From CADEDH01 sp047974625 (GTDB taxonomy: Bacteria; Actinomycetota; Acidimicrobiia; Acidimicrobiales; SZUA-35): a stretch of 64,000 bases of DNA. The position numbers were made by a program, and so were the translations under genes. Positions 10,574-20,249 of this stretch are shown in pieces. The stretch is taken from positions 1 through 64,000 of the forward strand of contig JBKECK010000111.1 of the NCBI GenBank assembly GCA_047974625.1. Reading direction: 5' to 3'. The notes under the pieces were generated by a model that was not told where the DNA came from, did not search any database, and saw only the letters and a list, made by a program, of their open reading frames with translations. Each line of letters begins with the position of its first letter. Position 1 is the first letter of the stretch.

Positions 10574-11944
10574 TCATCCGGCCGCCGCCATCACCGCCTG
10601 CACCTCGCCGACCCGCCGGGCCACCGTGTCGGGGTCGCCGGCTTCGAGGTTGAGGCGCAGCAACGGTTCGGTGTTGGACGGCCGCAGGTTGAACCACCAC
10701 GATCCGCTGTCGACGGTGAGGCCGTCCACCCGGTCGGTCTCAGCGTCGGCGTAGTGGGCGGCCACATGGTCGATGACGGCATCGGCGTCGCCCACCCGGG
10801 TGTTGATCTCCCCCGAGGCCGAGTAGCGGTCCAGGGGGGCGAGCAGCTCCGAGAGCGGCCCGTCGAACCGGGCCAGCTGTTCGAGCACCATCACCGCGGC
10901 GATGATCCCCGAATCGGCCCGCCAATTGTCCCGGAAGTAGTAGTGGGCGGAGTGCTCACCCCCGAACACGGCCCCCGTCTCGGCCATCCTGGCCTTGATG
11001 AAGGAATGACCTACCCGGGACCGCACCGGAACCCCGCCGTGCTCCATGATCACCTCGGGGACCTCCTTGGAGCAGATGAGGTTGTAGATGATTGTCCCCC
11101 CCGGATTCCGGGCCAGGAGGGCCTTGGCCAGCAAGGCCGTGGTGAGCGAACCCGACACCGGCTCGGCCCGCTCGTCGACCAGGAACACCCGGTCGGCGTC
11201 GCCGTCGAAGGCCAGGCCGATGTCGGCCCCGACCTCGAGGACGCGGGCCCGCAGATCGGCCAGGTTCTCCACGACGAGGGGGTTGGCCTCGTGGTTGGGG
11301 AAGGTGCCGTCGAGCTCGGGGTACATCACCTCGAGCTCGAAGGGCAGCTCGGCGAACACGGCCGGGACCACCAGGCCACCCATACCGTTGGCGGTGTCGG
11401 CCACCACCTTGAGGGGGCGGAGCCCGGCGGTGTCGATGAACCCCCGGACGTGGTCGGCGAAATCGTCGAGCACCTCCGCAGTGGAGGTGGTCCCCCGGGT
11501 GGGCCCATCCGGTACACCCTCGATGGCCACCCGCTTGATCTCGGCCAGGCCGGTGTCGGCGCCAACGGGGGCCGCCCCCGAACGGCACAGCTTGATGCCG
11601 TTGTACTCGGCCGGGTTGTGGGACGCGGTGAACATGACACCGGGCTGGTTCCGGGAACCGGAGGCGAAGTAGAGCAGGTCGGTGGATCCGAGGCCGAGCT
11701 CCACCACGTTGAGCCCCTGCGCCATCACCCCCTCGGCGAACGCGGCCACCAGTTCCGGGCCGGACGGGCGCATGTCCCGGGCGATCAGGACGGTGTCGGT
11801 GGCCGGTTCGACGTCACGGATGAACGCGGCGAACCCGGTGCCGAGCGCCCGGCAGACCTCGGCGTTGATCTGATCCGGGTAGGTGCCGCGGATGTCGTAG
11901 GCCTTGACAATGGAGTCGAGCAGGGACGAGATGGGGTTGTCCAC
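10574..11944 (-). CDS. manB: Phosphomannomutase / phosphoglucomutase
   Basis: A 456-residue alpha-D-phosphohexomutase that moves phosphate between C6 and C1 of mannose (or glucose). The phosphoserine loop FTASHNPAEYNG (Ser108), the metal loop AFDGDADR, the sugar loop GGEHSAHYYF and the phosphate-binding RPSNTEP segment are all present. The frame stays open to an upstream codon at 11974, but the GTG at 11944 is chosen because TATTCT lies exactly 6 bases before it, the leaderless arrangement seen repeatedly here. manA follows directly. The equivalent mycobacterial genes (manA and pmmA/manB) are also close together. Confidence 0.95.
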   Translation of the reverse strand: MDNPISSLLDSIVKAYDIRGTYPDQINAEVCRALGTGFAAFIRDVEPATDTVLIARDMRPSGPELVAAFAEGVMAQGLNVVELGLGSTDLLYFASGSRNQPGVMFTASHNPAEYNGIKLCRSGAAPVGADTGLAEIKRVAIEGVPDGPTRGTTSTAEVLDDFADHVRGFIDTAGLRPLKVVADTANGMGGLVVPAVFAELPFELEVMYPELDGTFPNHEANPLVVENLADLRARVLEVGADIGLAFDGDADRVFLVDERAEPVSGSLTTALLAKALLARNPGGTIIYNLICSKEVPEVIMEHGGVPVRSRVGHSFIKARMAETGAVFGGEHSAHYYFRDNWRADSGIIAAVMVLEQLARFDGPLSELLAPLDRYSASGEINTRVGDADAVIDHVAAHYADAETDRVDGLTVDSGSWWFNLRPSNTEPLLRLNLEAGDPDTVARRVGEVQAVMAAAG

Positions 11945-11950
11945 CCCGGC

Positions 11951-11956
11951 AGAATA
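11951..11956 (-). promoter_or_regulatory. Putative leaderless -10 of phosphomannomutase
   Basis: TATTCT, then 6 bases, then the GTG at 11944. It supports the shorter reading of the gene start. Confidence 0.5.
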
Positions 11957-11984
11957 CCGGCCCGGACGGGCCACGTCGGGGAGC

Positions 11985-13184
11985 TCAATCCCTCCGGAGG
12001 TCCGTCTCGCCCACCACGGCCCCCTGCTGTTCGTTGGGGCGGTACGCCCCGGCTCCCGCCCATCGCCGGATCCGGACCAGATCCCGCAGGACGGTCAACG
12101 AGTCGCCGACCACGCTCACCGACGATCCGGGACGGTTCCGCACCGACACGGGGATCTCGGTGAGGGACAGGCGATCCTGCTCCGCCATCAGGAACAGCTC
12201 CACGTCAAAGGCGAACCCGTCGATCCGGCTCCGTTCGAAGACCGCCACCCCGACGTCGCGCCGGAACCCCTTGATGCCGCACTGGGTATCGTGGAACGCA
12301 CCCAAGAGCACCAGGTGGGTCCACAAGTTGATCACCCGGCCCCCGAGCTCCCGCACCCGGCGGGCCCGCACCAGGGTGTTGGTCTCGGTGTGGCGGCGGC
12401 TGCCCACCGCGACGTCCCAGCCGCCCTCCACCGTGGCGAGCACGTCGAGGATCAGGCTGGGTGGGTAGGCCAGGTCGGCGTCGGTGAACACCACGGTGCG
12501 ACCCCGGGCGGCCAGGACCCCGGCCCGCACCGCGGCCCCCTTGCCCCGGTTGACCGGTTGCCGGACGACGGTGGCGCCGGCCGCCGCGGCTCGGGCCGCG
12601 GTTTCGTCGCCGGAACCGTCGTCGACCACGATGATCTCCACCTCGTCCGGGTGGACCCGGGGACCGGTGAGGTCGGCGTCCGGGTCGGTCACCGCCCGGG
12701 TGACGGCGGCCACGGTGGACCCGATCCGTTCGCCCTCCCAGTAGGCGGGGATCACCACGGTCAGGCGGACGTCACCGGTCACCGGCGGACGGGGGCGACG
12801 CCGGGCCAGTTCCCTACGCACCTCGGTGAACAGCACCCGCCGGTAGGCGGTCCAGCGGATCAGCGCGGCCGCGACCACGGCCACCGTCTTGGCCGCCACC
12901 AAGGGCACGCCCACGGCAGCCAGGCCGGCCACCACGGCCAGATCGACCAGGCCGGCCACCACGGCCACCGCGGCGAACAGGCTGGGGCGGCGGACCCAAC
13001 GGGCGGCCGGGTCGCCCCGGAACGTGATGATCCGGTTACCGAGATAGGAGGTGAGCGACGCCGCGGCCAGGGCCACCAGATCGGCGGGCACGACCCCCCA
13101 GGGGGCCAGGCCGAGCAGGAGCCCGAAATCGACGAGGCTGGCGGCCAGGCCCACCAGCACGAAGAGCCGGAGACGACTTCTCAT
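11985..13184 (-). CDS. GtrA-GT2 fusion glycosyltransferase (polyprenyl-phosphate sugar synthase-like)
   Basis: A 399-residue fusion. Residues 1-118 form a four-helix GtrA-like membrane domain (LFVLVGLAASLVDFGLLLGL, with SYLGNRIITF after the second helix). Residues 138-375 form a GT2 catalytic domain: VVIPAYWEGERI, VVDDGSGDETA (188-190 is DDG), NRGKGAAVRAGV, and the metal-binding DAD at 235-237 in FTDADLAYPP. The catalytic part resembles dolichyl/polyprenyl-phosphate glucose or mannose synthases (ALG5/DPM1). GtrA proteins are thought to help flip such lipid-linked sugars, so one polypeptide could both make and translocate the donor. The acceptor is unknown. It starts 10 bases upstream of the last possible start of the mutase frame. 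Confidence 0.9.
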   Translation of the reverse strand: MRSRLRLFVLVGLAASLVDFGLLLGLAPWGVVPADLVALAAASLTSYLGNRIITFRGDPAARWVRRPSLFAAVAVVAGLVDLAVVAGLAAVGVPLVAAKTVAVVAAALIRWTAYRRVLFTEVRRELARRRPRPPVTGDVRLTVVIPAYWEGERIGSTVAAVTRAVTDPDADLTGPRVHPDEVEIIVVDDGSGDETAARAAAAGATVVRQPVNRGKGAAVRAGVLAARGRTVVFTDADLAYPPSLILDVLATVEGGWDVAVGSRRHTETNTLVRARRVRELGGRVINLWTHLVLLGAFHDTQCGIKGFRRDVGVAVFERSRIDGFAFDVELFLMAEQDRLSLTEIPVSVRNRPGSSVSVVGDSLTVLRDLVRIRRWAGAGAYRPNEQQGAVVGETDLRRD

Positions 13185-13295
13185 CTCTCCGGCACCGCGG
13201 CGCGGGACCTCCGGGGCCCCACCCGCTCCTCTGCGGTCCCATTACCGTCGGCCACCACCTCGACCCTTCGACTCCTCCCAGGTGCGGGCGACAGC

Positions 13296-16200
13296 CTACG
13301 GACCGGACGGAGGGACCGGCGACCCGCCGCCCTCGGGACGGCCCCGACCGGCGGTGTCCAGCTTGGCCAGGCCGACCAGACCGACGACACCGGCCGCGGT
13401 GAGGAACAGGCCCAGCCAGTCGAGCCAGGTACGCCCGTAGCTGAGCTCCACCGTGGTGTCGGTGGGGACGACCACCATCAGGTTGGGGCCCACCCGCCAC
13501 GGTCCCTCCGCCCCGGACGCCTTCCAGTTGGGGAAGTAGGATGCCTTGACCAGCACCGGGGTTCCGGGCTGATCGACCTCGAAGCGGATGGTGTCGGTGC
13601 CGGTGGTGATGTTCGATACCGACGGTGCGGTCACCGCCTCGGTGGGGGCATCGGCCAGGATCTCGGCCCGGGGCCACCCGTCCGGTCCGTCCTCGGCCGG
13701 TAGGGCCGACCAGTACGCCGGGTTGTTGTAGTAGGTGACGGCCTGGCTCAACCAGCCCACGTCGAAGCGGGTGGCCAGGGGGCCCATCTGCTCCTCGGTG
13801 GGCCCGGTCACCACCACCGGGAGGGTGTCGAGCGGTTCCACCAGCTCGCTGTCGGCCACCTCGAACACGACGAACGGCTGGGCTTCGGCCACCTCGACGA
13901 GCCGGGGTTCGTTACGGGCGGCCTCAATGGCATCGTCTGTGGTGGCCATGTAGTAGCGGACCCCCATCACCTGGAGCTGGGTGACTCCCCCCTCCACGCT
14001 GAAGTCCTGGTAGGGCAGGTCACGCTGGGCCCGGGACGGGGCCAGCGACAGCTTGCTCTGGTTGAGGAAATGGAACGGGGTCGTGGCCGACGACTCGAAG
14101 TAGAGGCCCTCCATCGAACCGATGCACCCGTCGCTCCACATGGGCAGCAGCATCAGGGCCATCGGCGTGCCGTACCGGTCGAGCTTGCGGTCGTACTCCC
14201 ACATGGCCCGGCCGCAGCCGTTCGTCTCGCCCACCCCGATCATGGCGTCCACCACGTCGTGGTATTCGCGGTAGGTCTCCTTGCGTTCGTAGCCGGTGTA
14301 GTTCCACGCCGTCCACGACGGGATGATGCTGGTCTCGTTGGAGACGATCCCCATCCACCGGTAGGTGCCGTCCTCACCGTAGGAGCGGCCGGGAAGTTCG
14401 GCCCGGAGCGGGATCGAGATGCCGACCAGGGCCACGACCACGGCGACGACCGACGCCGAGACCACGATCGGCACGGTGGGACCGGGCATCCGGGGCCAGC
14501 TGGGGCGGGGGCCGACCCCGGCCCCGTCCCCGGCCTCGCGCAGGACGACGCGCCACTGGACCACCGCCCGCACGCTGAGGCCGATGCCGACGGCGGCCGT
14601 GAGGTAGGTGGCCAGGTAGTAGAAGGGCAGGATGCGGGCGTTCCACAGGGGCCCCTGACCCAGCTGGTCGACGGCCACCGCGGCCACCACCCCGATCACC
14701 CCGAACAGCATCCCGATCCGTTCCTTGAAGCCGAACGAGAGCAGGATGCCCAGCAGGGCGATCGGCAGGGCCACCCGCATCGGGGCCGTGCCCAGGGCGA
14801 CGGCCACGTCCTGGCGGACCTCCCAGCCCATGTCGTTGAAGTACTTGTGGCGGAACACGAAGGGCAGCAGCCAGAACGACGAGAGCAGGACCGACACCAC
14901 CGCCGTGGTGAACAGCCACTGGACCCGTCGGGTCACGGCCGGATCGGCAACGGCGGACGCGGCGAACACCCCGACCAGAGCGACCACGGAGAGGGCGAGC
15001 ACCCAGACGGCCGAGCCGTCGACGGCGTGGGCGATGAGAACCATGGCGGCGCCGGCACTGATGGGGGCTACCGCGTTCGCCCCCCGGGGGAGCAGCACCA
15101 CCAGGCCGAGGGCGGCGATGGTGAAGAAGAGGGGGATTATGTGGGTCAGGGCGACCAGGGCGATGACCACTGCGGCGACCACCCGGCCCCGCCCGCTGTC
15201 GAGACCCCGCATGGTGAGACCGATGGCCAGCAGGGCCAGGCTGAGACTGATCGAGAAGGCGAACTCACCGGCCAGGGTGGAGGCGATGTTGCCGCCGTAG
15301 ATGGTGAAGTTCGTGTCGAACAGGAAGATGGTGGTGGCCACGGCCAGGAAGGCCGGGACCGGCTCCGGGGCCCGACTGAACCGTCCCATCAACCAGGCCG
15401 AGATGGGCATCGTGACCAGACCGGACACGCTCACGAGCTTGAAGGCCACCCCATAGGGCAGGGAGATCAGCAGTACCGCGGCCACGACCGAGACGACCAC
15501 GGCCGCGACCAGGTGGCGGTGACCGCGCCCCCGGGCCAGCCGCCAGGCACCGACCCCGACCAGGGCAGCCAGGGGAACCCCGATGAACGGGCTGAACCCG
15601 GCGTTCAGGGCCACGATCGCCAGGGACGGGATGACCATGTAGAACTGGTAGGCGGGGAAACCGGCGTACCAGTCGGGGGTCCAACCGTTCAGCCGGAGGT
15701 TGGGCAGGAGTTCGTCGCGCAGGTATAGGGGGCCCCAGACGTGGGCGCCCATGTCACCGCCGGCCGGCGTGGTGGCGGTGAACAACAGGTCGGGCCGCAT
15801 CTGGACGAAGACGAACAGGGCGCACACCACCGCCACCGTGAAGCCGACGACCCCGAGGACCAGAGGCTGGTCCGGGCCGGCCAGGGACCGGGCGAACTGG
15901 ACCAGCCGCTGGGGACGGGGGCCGGCTCCGACCGCGATCGGCCAGGCCGCCGAAGACCCGGGCCCTTCGTCGGACCAGGCTTCGTCGGACCAGGCTTCGT
16001 CGGACCAGGCTTCGTCGGACCAGGCTTCGTCGGACGACGGCTCCCCGTCGAACGACCGGGCCCCGTCCCGGTGCGGCCCCTCGTCGAAGAACGGCCGTTC
16101 CTCGTCGAACGCGCGCGCACCGTCGGGGAAGGGCCCCTCGTCGAAATCCTGATCCTCGTCGAAACCCTGATCCCCGTCAGGGACCGGGGCCGGGTGGCCG

Positions 16201-16466
16201 GGTTCCCTGCGGGCGGGGGAGCCGTTCCCCCCGGATCCACCGGGAACGACGGGGGGCGCCCACTCGGGCGGGGCGGTGAACCTGGGCGGCGGTGCCTCGT
16301 GCCCGTTGCCACGGTCGCGACGCTCGGGGGGAGGGGGCGCCGCCCGGCGCCCGGGGACGACGACGGGCGGTTCGGCGGACACCGCTCCGGACGGGGTGGA
16401 GCCGTTGGCGCCACCTCCGCCGGCTCCCGGTCCGGTTCCGTGTCGGTCGGCCTGAGGGGCTTCCAC
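13296..16466 (-). CDS. Large PTPS-related / YfhO-like integral membrane protein
   Basis: A 1,056-residue polytopic membrane protein. Residues 1-190 are low-complexity, rich in Pro, Gly and acidic residues, with DEAWS repeats at 146-166. The first helix is at about 201-222, followed by a large loop containing DMGAHVWGPLYLRDEL and WYAGFPAYQFY, typical of the 6-pyruvoyl-tetrahydropterin synthase-related membrane family, which looks like a GT-C-fold transferase. About a dozen helices follow to about 700. A soluble C-terminal domain and a final helix complete it. Its substrate is unknown; an envelope glycan role is inferred from the neighbours. The start is a GTG with TACCCT 7 bases before it. Confidence 0.8.
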   Translation of the reverse strand: MEAPQADRHGTGPGAGGGGANGSTPSGAVSAEPPVVVPGRRAAPPPPERRDRGNGHEAPPPRFTAPPEWAPPVVPGGSGGNGSPARREPGHPAPVPDGDQGFDEDQDFDEGPFPDGARAFDEERPFFDEGPHRDGARSFDGEPSSDEAWSDEAWSDEAWSDEAWSDEGPGSSAAWPIAVGAGPRPQRLVQFARSLAGPDQPLVLGVVGFTVAVVCALFVFVQMRPDLLFTATTPAGGDMGAHVWGPLYLRDELLPNLRLNGWTPDWYAGFPAYQFYMVIPSLAIVALNAGFSPFIGVPLAALVGVGAWRLARGRGHRHLVAAVVVSVVAAVLLISLPYGVAFKLVSVSGLVTMPISAWLMGRFSRAPEPVPAFLAVATTIFLFDTNFTIYGGNIASTLAGEFAFSISLSLALLAIGLTMRGLDSGRGRVVAAVVIALVALTHIIPLFFTIAALGLVVLLPRGANAVAPISAGAAMVLIAHAVDGSAVWVLALSVVALVGVFAASAVADPAVTRRVQWLFTTAVVSVLLSSFWLLPFVFRHKYFNDMGWEVRQDVAVALGTAPMRVALPIALLGILLSFGFKERIGMLFGVIGVVAAVAVDQLGQGPLWNARILPFYYLATYLTAAVGIGLSVRAVVQWRVVLREAGDGAGVGPRPSWPRMPGPTVPIVVSASVVAVVVALVGISIPLRAELPGRSYGEDGTYRWMGIVSNETSIIPSWTAWNYTGYERKETYREYHDVVDAMIGVGETNGCGRAMWEYDRKLDRYGTPMALMLLPMWSDGCIGSMEGLYFESSATTPFHFLNQSKLSLAPSRAQRDLPYQDFSVEGGVTQLQVMGVRYYMATTDDAIEAARNEPRLVEVAEAQPFVVFEVADSELVEPLDTLPVVVTGPTEEQMGPLATRFDVGWLSQAVTYYNNPAYWSALPAEDGPDGWPRAEILADAPTEAVTAPSVSNITTGTDTIRFEVDQPGTPVLVKASYFPNWKASGAEGPWRVGPNLMVVVPTDTTVELSYGRTWLDWLGLFLTAAGVVGLVGLAKLDTAGRGRPEGGGSPVPPSGP
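15965..16035. repeat. 15-bp tandem repeat coding for acidic DEAWS repeats
   Basis: CTTCGTCGGACCAGG is repeated four times without change from 15965, plus a partial fifth copy. It lies in frame inside the membrane-protein gene, giving repeats of Asp-Glu-Ala-Trp-Ser in the cytoplasmic-looking N-terminal tail. The exact identity of the copies suggests recent expansion. Confidence 0.95.
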
Positions 16467-16473
16467 CGCACCC

Positions 16474-16479
16474 AGGGTA
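16474..16479 (-). promoter_or_regulatory. Putative leaderless -10 of the PTPS-related gene
   Basis: TACCCT followed by 7 bases and the GTG at 16466; no Shine-Dalgarno sequence. Confidence 0.45.
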
Positions 16480-16494
16480 TTCAGGCGAGGTGGT

Positions 16495-16764
16495 TCAGCG
16501 GCGGCGGCCCTGATGCTGGCCGACCTCGGCGAGGGCCCGGTCGAGCCCGATCGGCCGGCCCGCCAACCGCCAGGTCCGCACGTCGCAGCGCTGACAGGAC
16601 GACATCACCAGGTCGTTGCCGTCCACCGTGATGGTGATGGAGACCAGTTCGACGCCACAGGTGGCGCACGGTGCCGGAGGCTGCTGGGCACGGGCCTGGT
16701 GGGTCCCGGCCGGGGGCGGTGAGGCCGCTCTGCTCTCGGTCCGACCCGGCGCTGGTGCCGTCAT
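16495..16764 (-). CDS. Small zinc-ribbon protein, function unknown
   Basis: An 89-residue protein. The first 30 residues are Pro/Ala-rich. The rest contains a likely zinc ribbon: C33 and C36 in PCATCGVEL, then C57 and C60 in SSCQRCDVRTW, with a beta-hairpin-like ITITVDGNDLV between them. The ATG at 16764 follows GAGAGGAGATCAC, a good ribosome-binding site; the open frame upstream is not needed. It could be a distant counterpart of the small zinc-binding DUF3499 proteins found near manB and whiB2 in other actinobacteria, but the cysteine spacing does not let me claim that. Confidence 0.75.
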   Translation of the reverse strand: MTAPAPGRTESRAASPPPAGTHQARAQQPPAPCATCGVELVSITITVDGNDLVMSSCQRCDVRTWRLAGRPIGLDRALAEVGQHQGRRR

Positions 16765-16879
16765 GTGATCTCCTCTCGCCGGGCCACTGGCGACGCGGCC
16801 CGTATCAAGACGATCGACGGGGACCGGCCCCAGGTGAGGGGGACCGGCCGAACAGGCCGTACGGACCATCCGCCCGGCC

Positions 16880-17689
16880 CTACCGGGCGAGGGTGACGAG
16901 CACGACCGTGGTGGCGTTGAAGGCAGCGTGGGCGATCACCGCCGGCGCCAGACGGTCGGTGCGGAGGGTCAGCACGGCCAGGGCCGCCGCGAACACGAAC
17001 AGGCCGGGCATCACCGTCGGGTCCCGGTGGACCAGGGCGAACACCGCCGCCGAGCCGAGCGAGGCCACCACCGGCCCCCAGCTGGCCGACAGGGCCCGGG
17101 TCAGGGTCCAACGGAACGCCAGCTCCTCGACCACCGGCGCCACCACCACCACGGCCAGGGCGAACAGGATGATCGGCACCACCCCGTCGGCCGAGTCCGC
17201 CATACGGCGGGCCGACTCGCCCGGGTCGAGGTCGAACAGGCGGACCAGGGGCCAGTACACGAGCGGGATCACCACCAGCTGCGCTCCCACCCCCACGACC
17301 CCGCCGACCAGGAGATCCATGGCCCGCAGCGGGCCGAACCAGGCCCGAAGGGAGGCTGGGTGCTCATCCGGCGCGGCCCCGGCACGGAGGGCCAGCAGGG
17401 GCCCGACCCCGTAGCCGATCCACAGCCCGAGGGTGGCCAGCAACTGGGTGGGCATCGGCAGCGGACTGGGCATCTCGGTGGTGCGGTATCGGAGGCTTAA
17501 CACCACCCCGGCCCACAGGAGGCTCGCCACCTGGGCCCCGAGGAGAACCAGCGCCGCGGTCGAGAGCGACACGACTGGCCGGCGGAGCGGGCCCGGTTGG
17601 ATCCACCGAGCCAGTTCGGTGGGACCGGCCGGCCCGGCGGCGGTCGGGGCATCGTCGGGGTGACGGGGGTCGTCGGCAGCGGAGGCCAC
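16880..17689 (-). CDS. CPBP-family intramembrane metalloprotease
   Basis: A multi-helix membrane protein of the CPBP (CAAX protease and bacteriocin-processing, Abi) family. The three signature motifs are present: EELAFR (Glu188, Glu189, Arg193), FALVH (His221) and HAAFN (His254, Asn258). These are the putative zinc and catalytic residues of the Rce1-like fold. Its substrate is unknown. The frame is open up to 17815, only 33 bases from the ftsH start. I prefer the GTG at 17689 (269 residues) because TACGGT lies 7 bases before it. A perfect 24-bp palindrome begins 2 bases upstream of this start and covers that hexamer, so regulation by a dimeric repressor or by RNA structure is likely. Confidence 0.87.
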   Translation of the reverse strand: MASAADDPRHPDDAPTAAGPAGPTELARWIQPGPLRRPVVSLSTAALVLLGAQVASLLWAGVVLSLRYRTTEMPSPLPMPTQLLATLGLWIGYGVGPLLALRAGAAPDEHPASLRAWFGPLRAMDLLVGGVVGVGAQLVVIPLVYWPLVRLFDLDPGESARRMADSADGVVPIILFALAVVVVAPVVEELAFRWTLTRALSASWGPVVASLGSAAVFALVHRDPTVMPGLFVFAAALAVLTLRTDRLAPAVIAHAAFNATTVVLVTLAR

Positions 17690-17690
17690 G

Positions 17691-17714
17691 GGCGGAACCG
17701 TAGACGGTTCCGCC
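17691..17714. promoter_or_regulatory. Perfect 24-bp palindrome over the CPBP-protease promoter
   Basis: GGCGGAACCGT, spacer AG, then ACGGTTCCGCC: 11-bp arms with no mismatch. It contains the predicted -10 hexamer of the CPBP gene and lies about 135 bases upstream of divergent ftsH. This is what an operator for a dimeric repressor looks like; a hairpin in a transcript coming from ftsH's upstream side is the alternative. Confidence 0.6.
17697..17702 (-). promoter_or_regulatory. Putative -10 of the CPBP-protease gene
   Basis: TACGGT on the minus strand, 7 bases before the GTG at 17689, embedded in the palindrome. Confidence 0.4.
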
Positions 17715-17836
17715 CCCGGTTCAATGACCCGGCCGGTCCCCGGGCGATCACCCGGCGGATCACTGTTCGCCCGGCCCCTCCAGACCCGGCCCCGGCCGCC
17801 GATGGGCCCGACCATGGCTTCGGCAACCCAGCCAAT

Positions 17837-17842
17837 TAGGCT
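17837..17842 (+). promoter_or_regulatory. Putative leaderless -10 of ftsH
   Basis: TAGGCT, then GTGACT, then the ATG at 17849. The spacing of 6 favours this ATG over the GTG two codons upstream. No ribosome-binding sequence is visible. Confidence 0.5.
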
Positions 17843-17848
17843 GTGACT

Positions 17849-19807
<1,959 letters not shown>

Positions 19808-19820
19808 TCCCCTGGCCGGG

Positions 19821-20249
19821 TCAGCCCGGTGTGTCGATGGCGTGGACGACATCGACCACGCCGACCGGACCGAACAGGGCCTGGACCACCACCCCGTCGG
19901 CGTCGGCCACCACCGTGGTGGGGACGGCATCAACCCGGTACCGCTGGTGCAGTTCGGGGTCGTCCTCCACCGACACACGGGTGTGAGGTACACCGGCCCG
20001 GGGTCCGTCGGGGCCGCAGGCCTCGGTGACCGCGGCCCAGGCCACCGGGCAGGAGTGGCAGCTGTCGGAGGCGAAGAGAACCACCAGCCGGGGGCTGGGG
20101 GGCTGACCGAAGTCGTCCCGGTCCAGCTGGGTCGGGGCCCGGTAGCTGGGCGCTGAGGGCGGATCGGCCCGACGCCGCTGCAGCAGGAGGGCCACCACCA
20201 CGGCTACGACCGTGAGGGCCACGAGGGCGATGAGCCGATCAGCCGGCAA
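19821..20249 (-). CDS. Membrane-anchored thioredoxin-like protein
   Basis: A 142-residue protein with an N-terminal helix (about 5-23) and a thioredoxin fold carrying a CHSC motif (C64, C67) in SDSCHSCPVAW. The cis-proline loop is AVPTTVV. It probably faces outwards and handles disulfides or tethers them; the partner is unknown. It starts with TTG inside the last codons of the DUF5719 gene (11-base overlap, TTGCCGGCTGA), so it should be translated by coupling. That makes it the third member of the GT2-DUF5719 operon. Confidence 0.85.
   Translation of the reverse strand: MPADRLIALVALTVVAVVVALLLQRRRADPPSAPSYRAPTQLDRDDFGQPPSPRLVVLFASDSCHSCPVAWAAVTEACGPDGPRAGVPHTRVSVEDDPELHQRYRVDAVPTTVVADADGVVVQALFGPVGVVDVVHAIDTPG

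Noticed and set aside
17690..17815. Upstream start of the CPBP protease leaving 33 bases to ftsH
   Set aside because: It would put the perfect palindrome and a good -10 inside the coding region; the segment has no family resemblance.
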